From: Moniliella sp. 'wahieum'
Taxonomy: Eukaryota; Basidiomycota; Moniliellomycetes; Moniliellales; Moniliellaceae
Reading direction: 5' to 3'
DNA length: 64,000 nt
Assembly: GCA_003971905.1 (NCBI GenBank)
Contig: RSEE01000009.1
Location: 186,001 to 250,000 of the forward strand
A program made the translations under genes and the position numbers. Each line of letters begins with the position of its first letter. Position 1 is the stretch's first letter. The notes under the pieces were generated by a model, which saw nothing but the letters and a program-made list of their open reading frames with translations, was not told the DNA's origin and searched no databases. Shown here in pieces: positions 32,089 through 41,780 of this stretch.

Positions 32089-32328
32089 TGTTGACTGTGA
32101 TCCTCTGGCTCCCAGTCGGTAGACCAGGTTCGCCTCGGTTCCATCGGCTTCCACGCTGACGTCCCTGCGTGTCACTGTCCCTGTGCCCTGCACTCTCTCC
32201 TGTGTGACTCACTGTCCCTGTGCCTAGTCCAGCCTCCTATATAGATGCCTCTGTACCCAGACCCAACTCTGGCTCCAATCCATCACCTTCTCCTCATCCT
32301 TCTGCCCGTCCGGCTCCCTAGGCCAACA
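32089..32328 (+). repeat. Left LTR of the TRIM element
   Basis: 240 bp, TG...CA ends, identical to the copy at 33246-33485; contains CTCCTATATAGATGCC as probable core promoter. Confidence 0.85.
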
Positions 32329-32449
32329 GAGCTACAATCTGATCCCCCCGGAAGGGGAGCGCTCTTCAAGCAAGCCCACCCCCAAGCCTACAAGCCAAGC
32401 TAAGCCGCCAAGCCCACAAGACACACCCGTCCTCCCGCCCAACAACACC

Positions 32450-32526
32450 ACCGCCACAATCGGCGCCTTACCGCCACAATCGGCATACTACCGCCACAAT
32501 CGGCATACTACCGCCACAATCGGCAC
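32450..32526. repeat. 20-bp tandem repeat inside the TRIM
   Basis: Four copies at an exact 20-bp period of a unit containing CCGCCACAATCGGC, starting at 32451, 32471, 32491 and 32511. Confidence 0.85.
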
Positions 32527-33245
32527 ACTCGTCCCCCACAGATGGGGCAATGATTTTTAGGGACAACACACGACGGAACAAAACGTGTCGGGTATCGTCA
32601 ACGAGACGAAATTCCTCCAACGACAAAACGGCGCAGGCGAATCGCAGAAAGCGGGGGTGGCTGCTCATCAAGTGCCCCACCCACGGCTACACGCCCGGAT
32701 TGCCAATTCATCCGGGGCACCTGGGGAAAGGATGGGGGGGGTGGTCACCCAACTTCTTCCACTCCTCTTTTTCAACAACAAGAGAACCCAAACAGATCAA
32801 GACGGTTGACGCATAGCGCCCGTTCATTTCCCATGCCCAATGGACCCCACTGGCACCAGGCATGCGGAACCAAACAACTACCAAACGCATCCAATTTTGA
32901 TGCCAAACGACCTTGGACCGCATTTACTCCAAGTTTCCAATTTTCTTTCACTACACCCTATAACTGGTGCTTTTTACTTTTGCCCACCAAATCGCTTCGG
33001 GGCGCAACCCCTACTACTTTTACTTCTAAGACTTCTACAAGCATCTGGCGGTCGCACAATACACCAACCACAAGCGCTCGGCTCGTTCAGGTGTCATCCT
33101 GGACAGCGGGGTGTAGGCCAGTCGTGTGGCCATGCACAACTCCAGGCCATTCGTCCCGGTTGCCACTCAAGTCCTCCCCTCTCTACATCCACTGGCAGGA
33201 GCTCATCCCACAACCGATGTCTCCGGGTTCCCTGGCCAGCGGGGG

Positions 33246-33485
33246 TGTTGACTGTGATCCTCTGGCTCCCAGTCGGTAGACCAGGTTCGCCTCGGTTCCA
33301 TCGGCTTCCACGCTGACGTCCCTGCGTGTCACTGTCCCTGTGCCCTGCACTCTCTCCTGTGTGACTCACTGTCCCTGTGCCTAGTCCAGCCTCCTATATA
33401 GATGCCTCTGTACCCAGACCCAACTCTGGCTCCAATCCATCACCTTCTCCTCATCCTTCTGCCCGTCCGGCTCCCTAGGCCAACA
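33246..33485 (+). repeat. Right LTR of the TRIM element
   Basis: 240 bp, identical to the left LTR; followed by the TCCGA duplication. Confidence 0.85.
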
Positions 33486-33490
33486 TCCGA

Positions 33491-35371
33491 AGCTTGGCCT
33501 GCGCCGGCAGCCGCAGGCGCATATACTGATGAATGCCAGCAGATGCGTACCCCGCACTCGTCAACAGAAGACAGCGGGGCAGGGCCGCAGTGAGCTGCTT
33601 GCTCGGTGGCCTGCCTGGGTGGGGGCGGTGACCGGTGATATGCTTCTCGTTTGATGCATGATGCATGGTGCAGGATGCCAAGGTTGAATATTGAACGATG
33701 GTCGATGAACGTATGATGTGCCGGATAGTTGTGCGGGCTGATGCACTGCTGCTGGGGGGCCCTGCGGGAATAGCGAACGTACTGGAGTCGTGAGCTTGAA
33801 GCTTGAAGCTTGAAGCGTGCCTTGCACGTGACACGTTTGCGTCACTCCTGTAGCGGCAAAGCAGGGCAAAGCCGTGGCAAACCTAACCGACGAAGATGAC
33901 AGGGACGAAATGACCAGTGAGATTGGTGAAATTTGATCGATCGGAGCAGAGGGGCAGGCCACGGATCACTGCCTGGGAACTGGGAAGCGGTGCCCGGGTG
34001 GAAGGAGTATAGCCGATGGTATACCCGTCTGCCCAGCAACCCAGAGCCAACGCGGGGCGCCGGGGGCCGCGACGCTTGCCATCGGAGAGAAGGAGACGCA
34101 CAACAGAAAGCTGAAGGGCGAAAGCGTAAGCGCTTGAAGCTTAACTGCGCCTGTCCCGGCTCAGCCGGCCCAGGCGCAGCGGGAATAAGCGTGCTGGTGA
34201 GCCGAAGGCGTGGCGCGGGGACAGTGCGTGCTGCGGGGGCGTTCAGCCGGCGGGACCATTCTGTCGGCAGCAAGCATGGGCGGGAGCCGCAAGCGGCGGG
34301 CGTGGGGCCTGGGGCAGCACAGCGCTCTTCTGGCGCGTGTCCATGTCAAGCGACGCTTGAAATGTCTAGCTCCACGCCCCAGGCAAGCGCACCATTCCGA
34401 GTACTCATCAGACTGAGTACGTCAAGTTGAGCGCGTGGAGTACGTTGAACTCAACTCAGCGCTGAGCCTCAGCGTTCGCTGCAGGCACAACTGCGTCCAC
34501 CATACAGCCCCCTCGCCGTCTGATGGCCCCGTCTCTCTGGCCGTTGCGACGGATGGGACCACCATCGACATCATCCATCGTCCCAGATAGAGGCACCGGT
34601 GCGCGGCACTCTGTTGTACAGTACTGCCCCACCAGCCATCCCTTACGACGACGGTTGATATCGAGTCAGTGAGACCGGTGCAGATACAGAGCCCCCCTGT
34701 GGGGCATCCTCTGTTGTTCCCGCCCCTCCCTCGGACCGGCAGCTGCTCCATGTCTGACCGGCCGATGACCGACCTCGATGACCCGACGACGAAGGCTGCC
34801 ACGACACAGCAGGCCTTCTTCGGCGGCTTTTGGGCAGCAATTCTGTCCAAGCCAGTTGGGGAGGAGCCACCCACACCAGAAGACCAAAGCGCTGCCTCTG
34901 GTGGTGCGCTCAGCGCTCATGCCTGCTGGGCCATCGCTAGTCACGGCAAGTCACTCGTCTGGATGGGCTGCCATGGGTGCGTCATCTGCGCTACTCTCCG
35001 CTGGGGCCGAGCCTCAGGCCTCCGGCGCCTCAGCACCTCAGGGCCCCGGCTCAACCTCCAAGGCAGGGGCCTCCATTGCCTTGGGTGCGCTGGCCAGCAC
35101 ATGGGCGGGGCAGGCTCCCTCATGGCTTTTGCGTGTCCATGTCCCCCCAACCCATTTGTCTATTCACTACTGTCAGTCTGCAGCAGGGACTGACAATCGA
35201 TGATCGATCAATTGGCCCTAGTACCTAGTCTTCATCAGCGCAACACCCCTCCCCCCTCTCCCCCACACACACCTACAGGTATAAAGACTCATTGCCTGCT
35301 CTGCCGTCCTTGTCGATCGCCTGTCTTCATCCCCACCCACACCTGTCCAACGCCTTCTTGCCTCCTTCCTC
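33491..35371. other. Intergenic region, no confident gene
   Basis: GC-rich, with overlapping open frames on both strands. The best candidate is a frame from the ATG at 34749 (MSDRPMTDLDDPTTKAATTQ, then AFFGGFWAAILSKPVGEEPP) that reads protein-like for about 60 residues and then degrades; it is not accepted as a gene. Repeat words: CTTGAAGCTTGAAGCTTGAAG at 33795-33815, GCTTGAAGCTTAA near 34132-34145, and TGAACTCAACTCAGCGCTGAGC near 34443-34466. Confidence 0.4.
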
Positions 35372-36482
35372 ATGAGCTCCAGCCACGAAGAGATGAAGTC
35401 CGCCGCGGCTGGGATCCAGCACTCCACCGGCGACATGCACACTCCACCAGCAACCGATGCGGGCCATACCGTGGCAGATGCTTCGCACACCAGCTTCCCA
35501 GCCTTGCTGCGTGCCGGACCGCAGGCGGTCACACGGTTGACACATCTCAGCCGGCATTCCCCGTGTACCATCGGTAAGCATTTGTGCCATTCCTCCATTG
35601 TGTCTCTCCACCCTTGCTCTGGTACTCCATGAACGACCAACAGAACTGACCACGGCGCGCATACAGGAAGTTCGGTTCGCCCTCGCCGTTGGGCCTGATG
35701 GGATTCGCTTCGACCACCTGGGTTCTTTCTCTGTTCAATGTCGGTACTCGGGGCGTTTCCCATCCTGAACTCATCGTTTCTCTTTGTGTGGCCACGGGAG
35801 GCGTTGCGCAGTTTGTTGCGGGTGTGTGGGAGTTTGCCTGTGGTAACACCTTTGGTGCAGCAGTTTTCGTACGTTTTACCAACCATACCCCGTCTTGTCA
35901 TGCCTCTCTTCGGCACGCCCGTCAGTTGCAGCCTTTACTAACTCACCATCTTTCGTCTCGTCCTCTTTTTCTTCATCGGCTCTCGCTTTATTGAACAGTG
36001 CATGTGTACGTGTTTGTTAATCGACCCATATGGCAAGATGCTGCCATTGCCGTCCACTCCACATATCTTGCTGTATTAGGCATGTGCTGACTGATTCCTT
36101 TCTCTCCTCACGACGGCTCCTTCTGGTGGGCCTATGCGTGCATCTTTATTCCCTGGTTCGGCATCCAGGCCGCGGTTCCTCCAGATGAGCTCCCAAACGC
36201 GATTGGGATCTTCCTCAGTGCCTGGGTAATCGTGACATTCATCTTCCTTTCGGCGTGCATCCGAAGCTCTGTCGCGCTCGTCTCCACCGTCTTTTTCCTC
36301 TGGCTCACCTTCATCCTGCTGATGGCGGCCGAATTTTCTGGCAGCTCTCATGTTCAACGGCCGGCGGAGCGATAGGAATCGTCACTGCCCTCTTGGCATT
36401 CTATACCGCGGCCTGTGGTCTGTGCGATGGAACTACCTCAATCTTCCGTCTCCCTGCCGGCGACCTGACCCGCTCGGATTAA
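35372..36482 (+). CDS. GPR1/FUN34/YaaH family acetate (or ammonium) transporter
   Basis: Plasma-membrane channel-like transporter with six helices, related to yeast Ady2/Ato and bacterial SatP, moving acetate. The cytosolic N-terminus is MSSSHEEMKSAAAGIQHSTG; intron 1 (about 35574-35666) has GTAAGC...ATACAG. Then comes the signature region SPSPLGLMGFASTTWVLSL, followed by GVAQFVAGVWEFACGNTFGA and, after a second intron (from about 35869, roughly 230 bp), GSFWWAYACIFIPWFGIQAA, LSAWVIVTFIFLSACIRSS, FLWLTFILLMAAE and a C-terminus TTSIFRLPAGDLTRSD. In most relatives the first signature is NPAPLGL; here it is SPSPLGL. Single frame shifts lie near 36105 and 36360. Substrate is inferred from the family. 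Confidence 0.85.
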
Positions 36483-36972
36483 GCCTTCTTCATCCCCTCA
36501 GTCCCCGCGGTTCCTCTTCCTCCTCCTCCTATCCCTTTTGTTGGCCCGGCTTTTCCCTATCGCACACCCTTTTCATCGTCTCTGCTCACGACCTAACCTT
36601 CGAAGACGAATAAGATACATTTCACGAATGTACAAAAAAATCACATTCTGATGTGGAGCAGTGTCTTCTTTTGATCGTCCGTCGTGACGTATACGACGCC
36701 ACAGGAGTAGTACTATGCATAGTGAGAGGGGCATGAGGTTCCCCAGATTCTCGCTCGCATTCTTAATAGCGCGGGCCTACTATGTAACATCGGATATGAC
36801 ACCCTGCAGGATGGCGTCCCTTCAGCAATGGTCTGGATGGTCACGGTATGCTGATGGTATTACGATGAGAATGTGATTGGTGCCTTGATAGTAAAGGAGT
36901 CTTGTCATGCATCATGGGGATGCCGTAGTATGTATAACCGGTGAAAAATGGTGTACTACTGCGGCCTCAGAG

Positions 36973-38757
36973 TTATTCACGCTTCTCCCAATCCTGAATT
37001 TTCTTGGGGTCTTTGCTTGCAGTTTCATCCTCCATCGACGTACAATAAGGAGTGCTCTTGTCCTCCCATATTTGCTTTGCGAACGGCGAATGAGTTCGTA
37101 GGCGCTGGCCGTAGACCAAAAGGGCAAACGGGACCAAGCCCAGCTACTACTACTCCGATTCCGGCAACGATACTGGTTGCCACCTGAGATTTGAGGTTGG
37201 TGTACATAGCCTCTCCGATCAAGGGCACGACGGCTGCACCTATATTGCGAGCCCACGAGTTGGCTGCCAAGGCGGAGCTGGAAAAGTGTTCGTAGACGTC
37301 CGACAGGTAGGAAAAAATGCCGACATAGATCAGGTAAATCCCCACATTGCCCAAGGTGAAGCCGACGATGCCGACAGCTGCGTTGGTGTACGGCTTCTGA
37401 CCATCCAAACCAGAACATGGATATGGGAAACACGATGGCCCCAGCGCAAGGGTAAAGCAAACGAGCTTCCGGGGGGGTCTGTCCAGCTTCGTCTTTCTTG
37501 TAAGTGCGGTAGAGGTAGTCCTGGTGCCAGCCAGTCCCCACCCGATCACACCTGCAACCCCGACGGCGAGGAGGACAAGGCAGGACTGGATTTGAGTAAA
37601 GCCATGCGCTGCGGCCATAGTGACAGGCACACTGGAAAGAAAGAGAAACACGATGCCCCAGATGAAGGCAAGGTAAACCGAGGTCGACAAACAAACGGGT
37701 TCAAACAAAAGAAAGACAAACGGACGGCTTAAAGAGGTCCACACCATCCTCATCACGCTTTCCCCATCGTCCCCCTTGGCGTGGTAGATTGTGCCGTCGC
37801 CTTCCTTTGTCATCTTCTTGGCCCTGCGGCGCAAGATGATCAGTCCCCGCGTCTCTGACATAAAGAGCAGCATCAGCACACCGCATACCCCATTCGCGAT
37901 CGCTTGCGTCCAAAATCCACCTCCAATTGAGTTTGGCCAGCCCGGCGCCCATGATGGGCCCGATGCCTTGGCCGAGAAAAACTGCGAGACTAAATAACCC
38001 CACATACAGGCCTCGGTCTTTGGACTCGAATAGGTCCGACACACACCCAGCCACCATGCTGTTCCCAACGGAGCACTGTGACACACTGAAGTTGTTAACG
38101 TCTCCTTCTTTCGGTTGGTGGATACCATGGGAAGAAAGGCGAGGAAACAAGACGTACAGCGAGGCCATGAAAAATGCGCGTAACGAAAAAAGTAGTGATG
38201 TTCTTGGCCAAGGCTTGTGGGATGAAGGTCACGACATACAACCAGATGGAGGCGGTATAGATCGGCCGCCTACCTAGCACCTCGCTGAGTGGGGCAAGCG
38301 CCATGGGGCCAAAGGCAATGCAAGTAAGGGTAACTGTGATGACCAGTAGGTACACATACACGCCCACAGGGATATCTTGGATTACCCCCAGCCTGCCATC
38401 CGTATAGCTTGCCCCATTCAAGCCGACCAGAAATGCATACAGAAAACATATTCCAAGCACTACATGCTTCTTCCCTGTTAGGAACCAACATAAGACCAGG
38501 TCAGGATAAAGGAGGCGCAGGAGGTGGAGATAGAGGCGGGGACATACACAATGGCCAATTCATCGGGTTTTCCTTATCCCCCACTGGGAAACTGATGGTC
38601 ACATAGCGTTGACCATCTTTCACCGCAGGATCCAGCTCACCGGCCTCACCGTTCACCAACTGTGCGCTCCCGCCCTCCTCGGCGGCAATGCTGAAGGCAG
38701 CGTAGGTTCTTCTGCATCGGCGAGAGGTTCAGGTTTACCGCCTGAGGTACAGGTCAT
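36973..38757 (-). CDS. MFS drug:H+ antiporter (DHA1 family)
   Basis: Twelve-helix proton antiporter of the fungal multidrug/polyamine group. The cytosolic N-terminus MTCTSGGKPEPLADAEEPTL leads to VTISFPVGDKENPMNWPL, the usual DHA1 pre-TM1 signature, followed by a short intron (about 38473-38546). Then come VVLGICFLYAFLVGLNGAS, FGPMALAPLSEVLGRRPIYT (loop 2-3 motif GRRP), FLGQGIGPIMGAGLAKLNWR (motif C region of TM5), the central loop ETRGLIILRRRAKKMTKEGD, and GNVGIYLIYVGIFSYLSDVY near TM11. The C-terminal frame reads YGQRLRTHSPFAKQIWEDKS and ends KKIQDWEKRE, TAA at 36973. Frame shifts occur near 38660, 38105, 37850, 37440 and 37110. Substrate unknown. Confidence 0.85.
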
Positions 38758-40438
38758 GAGGGAGAAAAAGAGAATAACGGGGTGGGGGGGTGGGGGAATT
38801 GAAGAACGGCACACTTTTGGTTGAGAAAACGATTTTATTGCCAGTGGGACACGATCCCCATGATCAAGACGTGGCTGCCAAGATTAGATCCTCAGTATCG
38901 GACTTAAGCGTTACGTTTGAGGCTTGAAGGTTCTGAGGCCTTGAGGAGTCACTGGTACTATGACTGGTCAGATTCTCAGACCTCAGATGACCATCTTAGA
39001 AATCACTAGCCCGAAGGCAGATCTCAGAGGCAGAGCGGAGATATGCGTCACGAGCCATTGCATCTTCTCTTCAGCAACCCAAGATGTTTTTGAAACATCA
39101 AAATTTGGTGCAGATCCATGATGGGTGATGCACGGATGATAGTAGTATTCCCGAGACAGGCAAGCAGCCCACGTTCTCTGCCGGTTTTTCTGGTTGCTTT
39201 CACCAGCGTAAGCACCACGCGGGTTGCTACTGGGCCACCAGGCGGGGCACGGAAGGGAAAACGACACCCTCAAGCCTGAGCTGAGTCCCTAGTCATAGTC
39301 AAGCCTGCCTGAGGCCTGAGGGCCTGAGGTTCAGGCGCTCAGGGCTCAGGACGACTCAGTACTCAAGGCCTCAGTGTCACTGTGACCTGTGAGTGCACTG
39401 AGTGTGAACCCCACACTGCATCGGACTTAGGGCCCGCACGATGCCAGTCACTAGCTAGTCATTTCAAAAGCAATTATATCCTCGGGGTATTTATAGTACG
39501 CGCGTATTGGCGTGACCTCATCGCACCCCTGTCGTCGTAGAAGAGAATTTCCCGGTTATGCATTATCCGAAGAAGAGACTGCTATCGCTTCGATGGGACA
39601 TCGGATCCCGGCTCTTCGTTGTGTTTTCAGTTGAACGCTCTCATAGTAGTACTCTCTCTCACTGTCTTATATTTCACCCCATCTGAGAGGTATATATATA
39701 CTCCTGGTAGATGGGATTTCTACGTTCGCCGTGGAGACAACTCGAAGCCGGACTGGTCACAGACCTCTCCTATTGTGAAGACGTAGTAGATGGATAGCTT
39801 GCCCAGGCTGCATGGTACAGTCGATACAATGCGCTTCTTTCTCGGCGCACCGGGGGGCGCACGGCGGGCAGCCCGCACGTCCTGTCCTTTACTCCTCTCT
39901 GTGTTGCGACCACACCACTCCTTGCTCTTCGCTCCAAAACACTCAATACATTCTCTTGCAACGCTCTTTTCTCCCCTGATCTGCCCTTTCATCACGACAC
40001 TATTCGAGGGTGCCTCTTGTATGATATCCACGGTGCAAGACTCTGTCACAGTAACCTCAGTAGCCTCTCGACACCCTCTATGGGAGTATCCTATAGCATC
40101 CTTCTCTCTTCGCACCACAATTATATTATTCAGCGCACCATGGGAGCTAGGCTCTTGTTGTCCGTATAATAGGTAACCCATATCCAAAAGGTATTATCAT
40201 GACTGATTTAACCGCACCCGGATATCCGTTTCCATATTCACAGAAAACGTTGTGAATAAGGAACGGGTCGCAACCATCCATAAAGTTGCATTTTCCCACC
40301 GGATTGAGGAAACATTCGACCTATACAGGTGTTCATTATCGGCCCCACCATACATCCATACTATCATGATAGAGAACTGCCACCAATAAGAAGGCACAGG
40401 AGAGGGATCAGCATAGTATATAGATGTGTATTGCTCAA
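38758..40438. other. Intergenic region with dense short-word repeats
   Basis: No gene supported. 38905-38950 carries GCTTGAAGGTT and GGCCTTGAGGAG words. 39280-39415 is built almost entirely of CTGAG/CTCAG/GCCTGAGG words and ends in GTGACCTGTGAGTGCACTGAG. A TATATATATA run lies near 39692. Open frames near 39720-40187 on both strands are not accepted. Confidence 0.45.
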
Positions 40439-41780
40439 TCACAATCCATCATCTTTTGCAGGCGCCTTCTTTCCGTCTTGTTCTTCCCCTGCCCCACGCT
40501 CGTACTTTAACCGTTTTCCTGTGGCGTTAAGGTGATCTTCGATTTCCTGTGCCCGGATCAGCATGTCCTCCCGCATCGCCTGTGCCTCTTCCAAATCCAC
40601 CTCGCAAGGTATACTCTCTCCAAGGTTAGGCTGTTCCTTTAGCCCATAAATCCTGGCGAGATCAAACACCGCTTGCTCTTTCTCCTTGGCCTCGACCATG
40701 AGGTCAGCTCCGGGTGGCAGGGGGGGAAGAAACAAACATCTTCCCGCATGTGCCCGACGCTCTTTGAGTGATACTCCACCCCTGGTCACTGTGGTGGTAC
40801 TTGGGTCTGATTCCCCTTTTGGCCCAGAGGGCTTCAACCTCAGGTAAGAGTTCCTCGGGCGTTTGCCGCGATGGACGTAGCAGATCATCTGATTTTCGAG
40901 TTAGTATGACCACATCTGAACACACCCCTTTACAATGCGATCTTGGATAACAAAATTCAGAAAGGGATGAAAGACGTACGATGAAAGTCGAGGACGAGTG
41001 GCACATCCAACTCTTGCATGCGGTAAAAGCTCCTCGACGGACCAGCTTATTTCATCATTTCCCACGATTTTTTCACGTACTGCCGAAGCGAGGGATGCGA
41101 TCTCCCCTTCTAGTCTCTTGAGAGCTCCCGCACGGTTACCATACACCCCTCCTCCATGAATCACGATTACTACCATCCTGCACCCAGCAGATCGAGAATG
41201 AAGGCATGCATCTCCAACTCCCGTCTTGCTGCTGCACCACACTTTCTCGCGGGCTGCCGAGCTGGGTTGTATTGTCCTGGGTGCATGGTGAGCCGCCCCC
41301 CCCACGCTTGGACGCGCCACGAACAGGGCAAAGTCACTTTCGAGTTGACGCACATCGTACCCCACCTCCTCGTGCGAGCAAACGGGCAAAAGTCACTGGA
41401 GATCCGCATCAGGCCAATCGAGTGAGCTTCGTTCCATCCGATCCACCGGGAGCAAATCACGGATGTTTTCCCTCGCCACGCGAAGAAGCGTTTTCTCGCC
41501 CACCTGCACGGGCTGTCGCTAGACGCACAGTGCGGCTGTTGAACACTGGTGGTTTGGCATTGCGCAAGAGCGTGTTGATGCATGCGTACCCCAATCGGCC
41601 ATGGAAAGGGGTAGGTGATCCAACTCGTGGGGGTGCAAGCATTTCCCCTGATACGATAGGTCCCGGTTCAGGAGAAAGTTTGCTTCGTTTATTAGACACA
41701 CGTCTCGGGGTCCGTGAAGACTTGTGTACGCGTTTAGGTGGTGCAGAAGGGGACCGTGTTTTACCCTTGGTGAGTGTCAT
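40439..41780 (-). CDS. UVE1: UV-damage endonuclease UVE1/UvdE
   Basis: TIM-barrel metal-dependent endonuclease that nicks DNA 5' to UV photoproducts and other lesions, acting in nucleus and mitochondria of fungi. The start MTLTKGKTRSPSAPPKRVHK (ATG at 41780) is a basic N-terminal region. The core begins GRLGYACINTLLRNAKPPVF, near WIGWNEAHSIGLMRISSDFC, then GGRLTMHPGQYNPAR near 41290, ELEMHAFILDLLGA near 41180, VIHGGGVYGNRAGALKRL near 41130, ISWSVEELLPHA near 41040 and RTPEELLPEVEALWAKRGIR, PKYHHSDQ near 40850-40775. Metal-site histidines in HPGQY, HA, HGGG and the H..D pair are all present. The tail carries a helical VDLEEAQAMREDMLIRAQEI segment and a Lys-rich end. Frame shifts occur near 41450, 41180, 40980 and 40780. 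Confidence 0.88.

Larger units (their letters stand above)
32089..33485 (+). mobile_element. TRIM-type small non-coding LTR element, looks whole
   Basis: Terminal-repeat retrotransposon in miniature, 1,397 bp. Two 240-bp direct repeats (32089-32328 and 33246-33485) begin TGTTGACTG and end GGCCAACA, and are flanked by the 5-bp target duplication TCCGA (32084-32088 and 33486-33490). The two repeats read identical, so the insertion is very recent. A primer-binding-like GAGCTACAATC follows the left repeat directly, and a purine run GCGGGGG precedes the right one. The 917-bp interior has no protein domain and includes a 20-bp tandem repeat (32450-32526). A TATATAG box lies in each LTR. Such elements depend on proteins of a full-length LTR element; orientation is inferred from the primer-site and purine-tract positions. 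Confidence 0.82.

Noticed and set aside
34749-35193. Protein-like frame starting MSDRPMTDLDDPTTKAATTQ
   Set aside because: Convincing for only about 60 residues, no recognised domain, and the rest runs into low-complexity sequence open in three frames.
39720-40187. Overlapping open frames on both strands upstream of UVE1
   Set aside because: Mutually exclusive frames of similar length with no recognisable domain.
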